From: Apostichopus japonicus
Taxonomy: Eukaryota; Echinodermata; Holothuroidea; Aspidochirotida; Stichopodidae
Assembly (NCBI RefSeq): GCF_037975245.1
Contig: NC_092564.1
Coordinates: forward strand, 7,032,984-7,096,983
Direction of reading: 5' to 3'
DNA: 64,000 bases
Position 1 is the first letter of the stretch. Each line of letters begins with the position of its first letter. The translations under genes and the position numbers were made by a program. Positions 37,160 to 48,855 of this stretch are shown one piece after another. The notes beneath the pieces were generated by a model, which saw only the letters and a list, made by a program, of their open reading frames with translations, did no database searches and was not told the DNA's origin.

Positions 37160-37349
37160 GTTTTCAAGCTCGGGAAGTGCCATTTCCTGCAATCTGGTAG
37201 GCATTATTTCAAAATTTTCTCCATTACGCTACGCGCCAATCATGGTGGCGCGTAGCGTAGTTTGACCTACCAAACGTCCCCCGATAATTATGATAGATGG
37301 CCAGACTCTGATCTGCCGTACCAATCCCAAATAGCTTTCGACGCCCCTG
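37160..37349 (-). mobile_element. hAT-like element right end with hairpin module copy 5
   Basis: On the minus strand the end is CAGGGGCGTCGAAAGC (finishing at 37349), about 90 bp from a module copy with TACGCTACGCGCCACCATGA then TTGGCGCGTAGCGTAATGG. The matching left end was not found. The 41-bp minisatellite begins at once after 37349. Confidence 0.6.
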
Positions 37350-37350
37350 C

Positions 37351-37818
37351 ATACACATACAAAAGGTCTCCCCCACTCTCCTATAAACGAACATACACAT
37401 ACAAAAGGTCTCCCCACTCTCCTATAAACGAACATACACATACAAAAGGTCTCCCCACTCTCCTATAAACGAACATACACATACAAAAGGTCTCCCCACT
37501 CTCCTATAAACGAACATACACATACAAAAGGTCTCCCCACTCTCCTATAAACGAACATACACATACAAAAGGTCTCCCCACTCTCCTATAAACGAACATA
37601 CACATACAATAGGTCTCCCCACTCTCCTATAAACGAACATACACATACAAAAGGTCTCCCCACTCTCCTATAAACGAACATACACATACAAAAGGTCTCC
37701 CCACTCTCCTATAAACGAACATACACATACAAAAGGTCTCCCCACTCTCCTATAAAAGAACATACACATACAAAAGGTCTCCCCACTCTCCTATAAACGA
37801 ACATACACATACAAAAGG
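37351..37818. repeat. 41-bp minisatellite, about 11 copies
   Basis: Unit: GAACATACACATACAAAAGG then TCTCCCCACTCTCCTATAAAC. Copies are almost identical, with single changes at about 37608 (CAATAGG) and 37757 (AAAAGAAC), so the array is young or homogenised. It has no spacers. Confidence 0.97.
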
Positions 37819-39240
37819 CAGCGGTTACTAATGATAAGCAACTCTTGTTATTTAAAGGTAACCAGTTTCCATCTTTGATACCAAAGACCTCCCTCTAGAG
37901 ATAGGTAAATGTGTAAGTGCACGGCTGCGGGTAATGAATATTGACAATATAGTGTATAGGCTCATCACGTATACTATAGGCACTCGATAGCATGCACGCG
38001 TTTCTACGATTACTTCTGACTCCACAGTTACGGCACATGGATCTTTATTCTTAAGTAGTTTTGGATTCGACCCCCCCCCCCCCCACCCCACACACACTTC
38101 CCTGCCTCCTGCCGAAATGCCTCACGTTTCTGCAAGATACGAAATTACAGAAAGTAATCACTAAAACAGGCATTGTCTAGCCTTGCTATTAAGCTAGATC
38201 ACAAACGGATGGTAATATTTGCACCTCACAAGGAAGGATTTTTAAAATAACATTTAGCAATGATAGATTTGCTGAATTTCGTTTTTTGCTTCCGTGGCTC
38301 TATCGACTAAATGACACACTTCTTTTGGATATTCACAAAGAAACAAAATATTATTATGCTCAAAATGCGACCTTCAACCATTCCTGTACTCCCCCGCCCA
38401 TCCTCCGACATTTTCATATATGTATACATATATAACTCATTTCACGACATCTGATATATAAAATAGCATCTTTAAGTTTTAAGTTTAACTCAAAATTTGC
38501 TACCTAAAAAATACGACTTTTCAAAACAACGGAATCGTATATTTTCATGTTCTAATAATATTCTGGAAATCTATCAACCTAGACATGTACCGATACGCCG
38601 CTTATTTTAATATCCATGTATATATTATCGTATATATTATCGTATATATCATCGTATATATTATCGTATTACTTGGTTATAACGAAAAACCATTCACCAT
38701 CAGTTGTTATAGAATTTCATAAGAAAAAAGGATTAACATTTACAATAAGGCTGTGTCTAAGGAGCCAACGTCATCATCAATTTAGCCTTCAAGTTGCACT
38801 CCAGAGATTACTCATAATTTAAAGGTGACTACCTTGAAACCTGGAATAGCTACAGAAACATTACTAACACTCATTTGTATTCTTTTTCTTTTGTTTCTTG
38901 GACAATAACATAGAAAAGGCCAAACATATGGCTAAAACTTTTAAGGTTGGGTAAGCTCCTTCAACTGACATTCTAAGCGCCATGCGTCATTGACCTGGTG
39001 GGCCGCATGAATACTTTGTACCCAATCCATGGATGGATCCATTGGATGATATCACAGGTGGCGCCGTGTGTGGCAGCCTGTAATTTTGCTCTCGTCTTTT
39101 TAACGATTTTAGGCGTATTTTAAGAGTTCTGGCTCTTTGAATTTCTGCAGTCAGTTTTCTCTTTACATGGACATCACATTCATGTTTTTAATTTTATGTG
39201 AAATCTACATTGTGATGAATTTTTTCGGAGAATTCTTATT
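37819..39240. other. Intergenic, no gene recognised
   Basis: A C-run near 38070 and a 12-bp tandem GTATATATTATC (about 38618-38668, four copies) are visible. The last ~250 bp may be the 5' UTR of the LINE that follows. Confidence 0.5.
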
Positions 39241-39290
39241 TTGATATTTGCAATATATACGAAGCAAGAAGGTGCAGCCGTCACGCTCCA

Positions 39291-40107
39291 GTGGCATCTT
39301 GTAGGCCTGCAGATAGACTTGCATACTCCTCTACAACACTGAAAGCTATTGGAAGTTCATTTCTGGAGCACAATGGAGATGCTCCTTTGTTATCAGATGA
39401 AGTGCTTTCTACTGTTAAGCGGCTTGGATTATCTGCTAAGAGACGTGGTTGTAGAGGTGGTAAAAAGAAGTTCAAAACCTGGGATTTTAACAACGGTGTC
39501 ATAATCAATAATCTGATTCAGATAAGAATTAATGAGCCAAAATCTCCAGTTTCTTCTAAGAAACTTAGATTCAGTACAGTGAATTGTCGTTCATTAAGGA
39601 ACAAAATTCCAGACTTTCTCGATTTTATCTTTAACACTAACATTGACATTTGTACAGTTACAGAGACTTGGTTCAGTGAAAATGATAGTGTACTTCTTGA
39701 ACGATTCCAATGATTATTTGGAGGTTTCCTGTAGCGTGGATAAAAATATTGTTATCTGTGGTGACTTCAACATTCACTTAAATGATGCGGAAAATAATGA
39801 GGTGTTGAAGTTCATTGATTTGTTGAACACGTTTGGCTTTTCTCAAAAAGTAAATACATACACCCATACTTCTGGAAATACACTGGATTTGATTTTATCT
39901 AGGAGTAATGACGATGTCATTATAACTGAGCCAATTAGTGAATATTTCATTTCTGATCACTGCTTTGTTACCTGCGATATTGACTGCCCAAAACCTGATA
40001 TTACCAGAAAAACTGTTAAATTCAGGAAAATTGCAGGTATAAACAATGTCAGTCTTGCTCATGACTTACGGATAATGGCTAACTCCGCGATGGATATTGA
40101 TCGTTAA
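39291..40107 (+). pseudogene. LINE apurinic-type endonuclease, deleted and frameshifted
   Basis: The first frame (to 39713) has a basic LSAKRRGCRGGKKKFK stretch, then the endonuclease start FSTVNCRSLRNKI and the catalytic-type motif DICTVTETWFSEN. The second frame (from about 39680) resumes at the late motifs IVICGDFNIHLND, NTLDLILSRS and ISDHCFVTCDI. Roughly 100 central residues are missing at the junction near 39710, so the domain cannot fold normally. Motif order and spacing otherwise follow the EEP endonuclease of CR1/L2-clade LINEs. Confidence 0.85.
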
Positions 40108-40567
40108 TCAACTTGTGCAATTTTATAATGTGTCGCTTACCAGCATTTTAGAAAAACATGCCCCTTTAAAAACGAAGACTATCACAATTCGACCGAGACT
40201 ACCATGGTACACAAATGACTTGAAGGAATTAAAGCTTCAGAGGCGGCGTGCTGAACGGAGATGGCGCAAGACAAATGATTTATCCGATTTTCAAGTATTC
40301 AGATCACTAAGAAACCTTTATTCCCAAAATCTACAGAAATCAAAGTATATTCACATTAATGACATGGTAAATGAGTGCGAACGTGATAGCAAAAAGTTGT
40401 TCAAGCTTGTGAATAATCTTACTGGACGAGCTAAAGTTAATCAATTTCCTGATGAGAATGCGGACGTTCTTGCATCCAAATTTTGCGATTTCTTCTCGCA
40501 GAAAATTGAAGACATCAGGAAAGAACTTGCTCAAAATGAGGTCTACAAGCCAACTCTTACTTATTGA
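40097..40567 (+). pseudogene. LINE linker between endonuclease and RT
   Basis: Open for 156 codons with a basic RPRLPWYTNDLKELKLQRRR segment and a KLFKLVNNLTGRAK block, both typical of the linker between endonuclease and RT in this LINE group. The frame stops at 40567. The next frame carries ISKSKNTHCRLDPFPTKLIK (to about 40686), after which the first RT motifs are deleted. Confidence 0.8.
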
Positions 40568-40693
40568 GGTAAAGCTTTTGATCAATTTTTTCAAGTTTCA
40601 GAGGACGTTATCCGGAAAATAATTTCAAAATCTAAAAATACTCACTGTCGCCTTGATCCTTTTCCAACAAAACTTATAAAGTTATAAAGTTTT

Positions 40694-42004
40694 GTGTCCA
40701 AAATCTGTGAAAAAGCTGCCTTATCACAATTTTGCGATCATATGGAACAAAATAATTTACTGCCTTCGTGTCAATCGGCCTATAGGAAAGACTTCAGCAC
40801 TGAAACAGCTTTGCTCAAAGTGTGTAATGAAATTTTGTGCAATATGGACAATAACCATGTTTCAATGATGGTTATGCTGGATCTTTCTGCAGCTTTTGAT
40901 ACTGTGGACCATGACATTTTGCTGAGTGTTCTTGATCAAAACTTTGGTACTAAGGGGCTGGCTAAATCATGGTTTGATTGCTATTTAAGACTACGCACAC
41001 AAAGTGTTCAGGTTGGTGAATGCATTTCTACGAAATCCACCGTCCACCAGGGCGTCCCACAAGGATCTTGTGCTGGCCCTGTTCTCTTTACGGCTTATGC
41101 AAGTACTCTATATCATACAATCTCCAGTCACCTTCCCGAGGTCATGGGGTATGCAGACGATCACGCCCTGTACCTAAAATTCAGACCAGGTAATTCCGAC
41201 TCTGAACTTAGTGCTCTTAATGCTATGGAGAGTTGTTTATTGGACGTTAAGGCTTGGATGAATATGTGTCGCTTAAAAATGAACGATACCAAAACTGAAT
41301 TTCTTATCTTTGGTTCACGAACTCAACTTGCAAAACTTGAAATTGATTGTATTAGCGTGGACTCATCTATTATTAACTGTGTAAATGATGTGAAGTATCT
41401 TGGCGTTTATTTGGACAACACCTTATCAATGAAAAAACATATCAATGAAAAATGTAAAATCGCTAGTTTTAACCTGTATAATATTAGAAAATTACGTAAG
41501 CATCTTTCAACTGATTCTACTCGCACTTTAGTTCAGGCACTTGTCACATCTCACTTTGATTATTGTAACTCTTTGTTTTATGGTCTTCCCACTTCTTCCC
41601 TTAATAAGTTACAGCGTGTACAAAATATGGCTGCCCGTATCATCCTAAATTTGAACAAATATGACAGTATATCTTCTGCTTTTAAACTTCTCCACTGGCT
41701 TCCGATAAAGGATCGTATCGATTTTAAAATTTTATTACTCACTTATAAGGCGCTTCACGGATCTGTACCATCTTATCTGAAGGACCTTCTTAAACCACGA
41801 TCAGTGAGCTACTCCATACGATCTCATGACAGTTTGATTTTAACTACCCCCCGTACTCGCTGCAAGTCCCTTGGTGACCGATCTTTTTGTGTCTGTGCCC
41901 CCAAATTGTGGAATGCACTCCCATTTTCTATTCGCAATTCTAGTACTGTAAGTTCATTTAAATCCAGTCTTAAGACTTTCATTTTCAAACGTGTTTATAA
42001 TTAA
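40694..42004 (+). pseudogene. LINE reverse transcriptase, 436 codons open but lacking N-terminal motifs
   Basis: Residue numbers count from codon 40694. RT motif A is VMLDLSAAFDTVDHDIL (about 60-76), motif B is HQGVPQGSCAGPVLF (about 118-132) and motif C is the catalytic YADD (153-156; 41150-41161). The C-terminal domain has HFDYCNSLFYGLP, LQRVQNMAARII, LLHWLPIKDRIDFKILLLTY and APKLWNALPFSIR. The open frame begins at a GTG just past a deletion that removes the RT motifs before SKICEKAALSQF. No Met start fits. All three catalytic aspartates are kept, so decay appears recent. Confidence 0.92.
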
Positions 42005-42298
42005 TCTAGTTTTACTTATTTTTCTCATTCTTTTTGTATATATCTCTTATTATTGTTTTATCCTTTTTTCTGATTTTGTGGCATGGTATATGCTGACTTC
42101 ATTTTCTCCATCGTTATTGGTTTTGTTAAGTCTTTTAGGGTTATCTGTTTTTGAGATTTTTACCTCTTTCTTATGATTAACTTGGTTTCTTAATTTTCTT
42201 TAAGTTTTTTACCTTTACTCTTTTAAGTTTGTACAGAGCCATAGCTTATGTTTTTACATATATATGTGCGCTTTAGAAATATTTAACTAATAATGATC

Positions 42299-44543
42299 CA
42301 CGCGCCGTAATTGGATGTGCACTGAACAGTGTTATAGGCAATAATATGTGAGAAGTAAAGCATCAGATATGCTATACATGGAAATGGATAGTCTGCGATA
42401 GTTGAAATAATTTATTTTAAGAAGGTCGTTTATATAAACTGACCAGAGATGAATTGTTTAAGGTTTTCCATTCCTTTAAGGTTTTTCCGTGGCCTTCACT
42501 AAAAGGGTTGATTGTAAACATTCTCGCGGGTCCACAGAAGGTTTTACCTGCGGCGAGCCCTCTATGACTTTTGTCAAACCTGTGTTATATAGCGAGTTCC
42601 CTGATTAAATGCACGTGTTTCGTGTTGGTTCCATGCATGTTGGGACAAAGCAAGAGATATTCGTATAGACTAATAATAAAGTTATAATTAATTAAAGTTC
42701 GACACAAAAAAAAAAGATTTTAATATAGAATTGTATATAAAGAAAACTTCACAAAAGCCCTCCGTCGTGCATGGTTTCATCAATGAATGCAGGGCTCGCT
42801 TCCTGTCATATATATATATATTTTTGTTCATTTCACAAGAATAATAGACTAGCTACTGGTTAAAAAGAAAAAAAAACACCAAACCAAGCCACTAGGCAAA
42901 CAATTAGTGGAAAAGCATGAAAAGGGGGATTTTCTACATTTTTACAACGTAAATTCAACAAAGTGATGTCTGTTTGCAGAAGTTGATTTCCAACAATCTA
43001 AAGATGTTTGTCTTAATTTTCTTTGAAGCAATCGTTATATATGGATTCCGAAAGAAGTTATCGCACAAACATTTCTTAAAATTGAATTTAACACAAAGTA
43101 AAAAGGTTAGCCCACGTGTATACAAAACACGGTGTCTATTAACAATTCTTTAGAAACGTTTTTTACCATCAATATATATATAAAGGAATGCCAAAGTTAA
43201 TAGTTATAAACAGTATTTACCAGGGGTGTCATTTTTTTTTACGAGTGTGTTATACTAGTAGCACATGGCGACGGTTTAGAAACTGTCGTTGTGTGCACTG
43301 ATCGGTCGGTCAGTGTTCGGGGAAGGGGGAGTGGGGGGTGGGGTGGATTATAACGGATCTAGCGAAGGTCGAGTTGATCCTGGATCACGGAAGCCATAGG
43401 TCTGATATAAAGATATACCAGATGGACAACTCCTCCGAATAGCTAAGATTGTTTATCATTTATTCTAAATGTGGTGATATCACAGGTTTAGTATTCCAAT
43501 CAGGCAATTACATAAGACCGAAGACTTGAGTAAGTCTAACTCTATGACATCATCGAGCCACAAACAAACAAAACACAAGAAGTAACACGTTACTCCAAAT
43601 CATCCATCATTTTCATAAATCAACAATGTCTTTCGCTGCAGGCGTCAAATGCTTTAACTTTGTAATTAACCGACCGATACCCTAAAAATAGCACTGACTG
43701 ATTTGAAAACTAATATATTTAGAAAATTCAGCAAAAAAAGTAGTATCGTAGTTCATTGACAGCAAATTTCACCCGGAGTGATGCACCTTAAATCAGCGTT
43801 TTGTTTTGGTTTTGATCCATATTCGATGCTGATTCGAAAAAGAAAGGGAAAAAAAAACATAATAATTAATGTATACTTGTATAGGTTAACCTTGACGAAC
43901 CAAATTTAATTTCAACTGTTGTATAGTACAAGTTGCAAAGTTTGAATTTGGCCAATTTGCTTTTAACAAGGTCTGAATACAAATTCTGTTTTACTAGATC
44001 ATTAACAGACGGCATTTCGTGAAAGGAAAAAGCAGCATGGAGTGTATCTTATATTTTCTTAAATCTCAAACTTGTATCGACTAATACTGTAATAGTCGGT
44101 CATTTCGGAAGATTTTGGTTTTTCTTCAGAAATTTGATTTTAAATCGAAAAGTATAGCCGGTTTTTTCTTTAAAAACAAAATGACACCTGAACTACAGGA
44201 ATTGCCCGTTCAGGAACTTTAATTCTTGATTCATGTCACGAAAGAATCTGTAGAAACTATATATCATAATTATCATACACTTTATGGATGCTCTTAAGTT
44301 TAACACCGCATATACCACGAGCTACATATACCATTTGCAAGATTACTAATCTTAAAAGTCGCCACGACATTTCCGTCTTGTATTTATTTATATATTTATT
44401 TATATATTTATATATTTATTAAGCGAAAGGAAGTGTAATATCTTCTTTTCTAAATTGAGTTTGTCTGACAGATCGTCTGTAACCGAAAAACCGTTACATC
44501 CTGGTCTGTATAACCATATACCGCATATAGTCATATATGCCGT
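42299..44543. other. Intergenic, no gene recognised
   Basis: AT-rich DNA with a short TA run near 42810, a G-run near 43320 and a TTTATATATTTA stretch at about 44385-44420. Nothing else was recognised. Confidence 0.55.
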
Positions 44544-45386
44544 CATGGGCGGCGATCCGGGGGGGGAGGGGGGATATATCCCCCCATGAAAATGGGTGGA
44601 GGGGACGTAATACACCATATCCCCCCCCCACCAAATGCCAGGGATAAGAATTTTTTCATGCCTACATTTATGCATCATCGTGAATGTACGGCTCTTTTTT
44701 AGCTTCATTTCTCGCCTACCATAAACGCAGTGCGATCTTTTCAAATAAACCGTCTTTATAAAGCAAGAATAGTTGACTGTAGGCTTCATTGGCCCTATAA
44801 CAACAAAATGTATTATTGCGCCCATGGTATTGATATAGTACATATATGCACCCTCATAGTATTCATATAGGCCCTATAGTAGGCCTACACACGTACATGT
44901 TCCCTCGAACAGCTGAGAATCTCATGTTACCAGGGTAATGCTTAATACACGTTTCACCTGGATGCCCTAGCAATCGGTACCTAGGAATGTAACTATGTGT
45001 AATTGTGTATTGCATGTGTATAGGCCTATAATAGCCTGTATGAGGCCATTTTCTTCATCGAATAATATAAAAGAGCTCTCGAACATTCTAACGTAGCGCC
45101 TGAAACAAGACTGACAGGGGCAATTTTCCCAAAATAAAACCCGAAATTAAAAAAAAAGTATTTTGGATCCTGATTATGAGATATTTCGGACATGATATCC
45201 CTATTTTAAAGTTGGGTATATGCCGCTTGGAAACCTCGGGAAGTGCCGTTTCCGGCCATCTAGAGGGTTTGTAAATCCCAAAATTTTCTTGTACGCTTCG
45301 CGCCAACCCATGGTGGCGCTACGCTTAGATAGTCAACAAGGTCATATCCCCCCCCCCCCACTCGGAAGTACGGATCGCCGCCCATG
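44544..45386. mobile_element. hAT-like non-autonomous element E, perfect 8-bp TSD TATGCCGT
   Basis: The ends CATGGGCGGCGATCCG (44544) and its exact inverted copy (ending 45386) make perfect 16-bp terminal repeats. TATGCCGT flanks both sides (44536-44543 and 45387-45394). Hairpin module copy 6 lies near the right end. C- and G-runs adjoin both ends, as in the other elements. No transposase is present. An 8-bp duplication and CA-G-G ends fit the hAT superfamily. Confidence 0.93.
45229..45335 (-). repeat. Conserved hairpin module, copy 6
   Basis: On the minus strand: CTATCTAAGCGTAGCGCCAC, then CATGGGTTGGCGCGAAGCGT, ACAAGAAAATTTTGGG and ATGGCCGGAAACGGCACTTC. The part after the hairpin is closest to copy 2. 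Confidence 0.88.
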
Positions 45387-45505
45387 TATGCCGTATATAC
45401 CAACGATAATCGAGCCGTACTATATCGACAGGTCTCTAACCTATAAACTAGACTTTATACATGGTCTTCCCCATATAGAAGTCAAATCATGAGTTTAGTT
45501 ATCCA

Positions 45506-45620
45506 ATCACTGTAGTACGCTAGTCTATGATGCAACACAAAATAGGTTGTATAGTGTACACACTGATCACTGTAGTACGCTAGTCTATGATGCAACACAA
45601 AATAGGTAGTGTACACACTG
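45506..45620. repeat. 60-bp direct duplication
   Basis: ATCACTGTAGTACGCTAGTC starts at 45506 and 45566. The second copy lacks five bases (TTGTA). Confidence 0.95.
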
Positions 45621-46232
45621 TACAAAGTCCTTTGTTTGTGTGTGTTCCGACAAACCGGGTTCACTTCAGTAACATGGGCGCATTTATGTTACACCAAGAT
45701 CGCCCATTTACGTGCAGTAGTACTGTATTCAAATCATACAGTTCCATTATAAGATACATTTCATTGATTTATTATCATTCAAACTGCAATTTTATTAATA
45801 CGTTAAGCCAATGTTTATGTTTTGCGGTGTCATGCAGCAGCAAGCTGACATATAGTAAAGCATATGCACATTTGTCGAAAAATTTCGTCCTCATTTTTCC
45901 TTCAATAAATAAGTTCGACACTAAACATGAATTCATATTGCTGAGTTGCTGCAAGGGCATCATCAGTATATTGAAATTGTTAATAATAGACATTCTAAAA
46001 AGGACTTTCCCTATCTATTAACGTTTTCTTCATAAGAAGTTTCCTAACAAGGATCAAATATCCCATTAGTTTCAACCCGATTGTAGCGTTTGCAACGTAA
46101 TGCTTCCCTTATGAATCATATAGTTTGGTTATGGTGTTTACTGTTTAGTTAGCAGGTATAAATAGTGACACAAAAATAATGAATGCCTCGTTGGTTTCAA
46201 GATAAAAAGGTCGCCAGAGGTGGATCCAAGCT

Positions 46233-46340
<108 letters not shown>

Positions 46341-46361
46341 GAACCTCTGGATATACAATCA

Positions 46362-46470
46362 GCGTCCATAGCCTAGTGGTTATAGAGTGTCTTCATATAA
46401 AGCGGGAGCCTGCCCGGGTCCGAATCCCGGTGGGAGGCTGGAAGTTTTTTCACTGTTCTGGATTTTCCAA
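46362..46470 (+). mobile_element. tRNA-derived SINE, best copy in the window
   Basis: A box TAGCCTAGTGGTTA (46369-46382) and B box GGTCCGAATCC (46417-46427) have tRNA-like spacing. The acceptor ends do not pair fully, so this is a SINE head rather than a tRNA gene. GGAGGCTGGAAGTTTTTTCA and CTGTTCTGGATTTTCC follow, shared with the copies at 25579 and 50842. It begins 23 bp after a TA tract. Confidence 0.8.
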
Positions 46471-47254
46471 CTCACTACGATTTCAATTATAATATCAGTC
46501 CACGTTGTATATATATATACAACAATACTGTTGACTTTCGAGAAATGACCCTTTAAAGAGATGAGGCTCATCAGTTAAAGTGACTGGACTATATAGTCTA
46601 ATATACCAACAATTAGGTCAGTTCCTCAGATGGAACATAAACCTCAATAGGAAAACAACAGTTTGTTTTAGCCTCAAATGACATGTTATAGTTTACACAA
46701 GTGTCAAAAACCAATCATTTTGAATGTCAAACAAGTGTGTTCTGTTATTGATATATGAACTTAAAAAATAACATGGTTTTGTTGAATTATTAGAATTCAT
46801 ACAAACAATAGATTAACATTAACAGTTAGACCCTGTACCGAGGAGCCAAATGTATCAACAATTTAGCCTTAAAGGAGCAATCCAGAAATATAACAAGCTA
46901 TCAAACTTTGTCTTGTCTTCTCTGTCTCTCTCTTGGACTATAACAGATAAAGACTCAAAATGAATCCTAAACTCATCCTTTCACTATTGAGCTAGGTATA
47001 GCGTCATTTGCATATAATTATGAGACACAGTTCACTCACGTCAAATATTGGTATTGTCATCGAATGACCTAAAGGTAGATTTATAATTTTATTTTGTCTT
47101 GTATAGCCTTTCGGGGATAATTAGTAATAATGTGATAAACAATTGTTACGTATAGTTTATAAATGAACATTTTCGATTGTAAAACAAATTCTTCGCCCAG
47201 ACTTTTCATATATAATATACTAAAATTTTAATGATACACAACAGAAAAATGTAC

Positions 47255-47600
47255 ATTTTCAGATTTACATGTTTATTTTGGTTTCATGAACGTGTAACAT
47301 GTAAACTAAACGAATCAACCCCCAGCGGCGTATCACAAGGTTCTGTTTTGGGACCTCTACTTTTTGTGTTCTTATTTATGTTAATGAGTCACATTCAAAA
47401 TGATGTATACCCAACGTATCAACTCGTACCTTCGCTGACGATACAGACGTCTTCCTAGCTAACAAAGACTATGCGAAATTACTTGAAATGGTCATTGAAA
47501 CTCGGAGCCAACTGGACATTTGGTTTGAGTCAAAACAAACTTACTCTGCGCATTGGAAAAAACACTTACACGATCTTGCATGCTCATAAATATAATAACC
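47255..47600 (+). pseudogene. Frameshifted LINE reverse transcriptase fragment
   Basis: Motif B region SGVSQGSVLGPLLFVF is in one frame, FADDTDVFLANKDYAKLLEM (catalytic FADD at 47431-47442) is in a second, and NKLTLRIGKNTYTILHA is in a third. The order fits a LINE RT different from the one at 39-42 kb. At least two frameshifts make it dead. Neither end could be placed exactly. Confidence 0.8.
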
Positions 47601-48180
47601 CATGTATGTTCTGAGAGCATTTTTTAGCTGTCCACGGAAAATAACTTCCCTGTAATTATTGTTATAATATTTGACACAAGCTTTCCCCCGATGTACAATC
47701 GAGCGCTTCACTTCGTTCTTTCCAATAGAATCCCAAATCTTATCTTATGGTCAGTTATCATTTCTAAGTTAGTTTAGTTTAGTAGAAAAAAATGATCAGG
47801 AGGGACACTCAAGTCTCCAAGTTCTATAGATGTTCAAATCTAACTGCTGACAAACCCTGACAAGTTACTCTACTTTCTCTCCTTGAAATTTTCTTTGATG
47901 ACCAGTATTGTCCATCATATGATATATTATGTAATTCTTTGTTAAAACTACTTTTGTCAGTGAGTTATGCACACATGAGAAATGTGCATGTATGGATTGT
48001 CTGTGAGTGTTGTTCGATCGATTCCAGCTAATGCATGTATAAACCACATTCAGTGGAAATTATTGGAGGGTCGGTCGTGGCATAAGCAGAATGAAAATAC
48101 TGTCCACTATTCACTTCCAAGTTAGTCGCATTATGCATAACTTTCCGGTATACCGTATATGTTATCCCAAGAATTTAAGC

Positions 48181-48186
<6 letters not shown>

Positions 48187-48273
<87 letters not shown>
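48187..48273. repeat. (TA)n microsatellite with one GCC interruption
   Basis: Two TA blocks are joined by TAGCCTA near 48216. Confidence 0.97.
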
Positions 48274-48276
<3 letters not shown>

Positions 48277-48603
48277 AGCAGCTACGAACTTTATAGTCTG
48301 ATTTAGAATAAAACTCCTTTTTATGGAAACACTCATTTGTTATTTTTCTAACGATCTGACGTCAATGGTTCTGTTGCCATGTCAGTACAATTGTTAAGAA
48401 TGGTTTTGTGGGGGTATGAGTCACATCAACCAATCACAATACACACACTTCCAGTAGAAGGAACCATGACATATCCCCTGTCAATTTGTTGTGTTGTTTT
48501 GAATGTATTTAACCTTCCTCTAGCCCTGTTTTGAAATGACCTAGGATTTTCAATATAGTACGGGGAATCTTTTCTTCAAATGAATTTGCAATATCATTAC
48601 GTA

Positions 48604-48754
<151 letters not shown>

Positions 48755-48812
48755 AAACAGAGAACACCACAGACTTTAACGAATACATCTATTAACAAAA
48801 AACACTGCAGAA

Positions 48813-48855
48813 AAACGACATGTTTCGAAGGTCACTACTTTCATCTTCATGTTAC
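48813..48855 (-). ncRNA. Degenerate hammerhead ribozyme-like motif 3
   Basis: On the minus strand: stem I AAC; core ATGAAGA (C3 changed to A); stem II GAA/TTC with an extendable AAG/CTT; GAAA; stem III ACATGT, a loopless palindrome; cleavage triplet GTC; stem I partner GTT. It lies about 65 bp from a 100-bp TA tract. The C3 change should inactivate it. Confidence 0.45.

Larger units (their letters stand above)
39241..42298 (+). mobile_element. L2/CR1-type LINE, internally deleted and inactive
   Basis: A non-LTR retrotransposon remnant with endonuclease (39291-40107), linker (40097-40567) and reverse transcriptase (40694-42004) pieces in order on one strand. The 3' end has GTGCGCTTTAGAAATATTTA followed by TAATAATGA, similar to L2-type tails. 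Such elements copy themselves by target-primed reverse transcription. Two internal deletions and frame breaks prevent an intact product here. The 5' boundary is approximate. Confidence 0.9.

Noticed and set aside
37351-37818. CRISPR array
   Set aside because: Units are directly adjacent without unique spacers, and the DNA is from an animal.
46362-46440. Functional tRNA gene
   Set aside because: A and B boxes are good, but the acceptor ends do not pair fully and the same sequence continues into a shared non-tRNA body in other copies, so it is a SINE.
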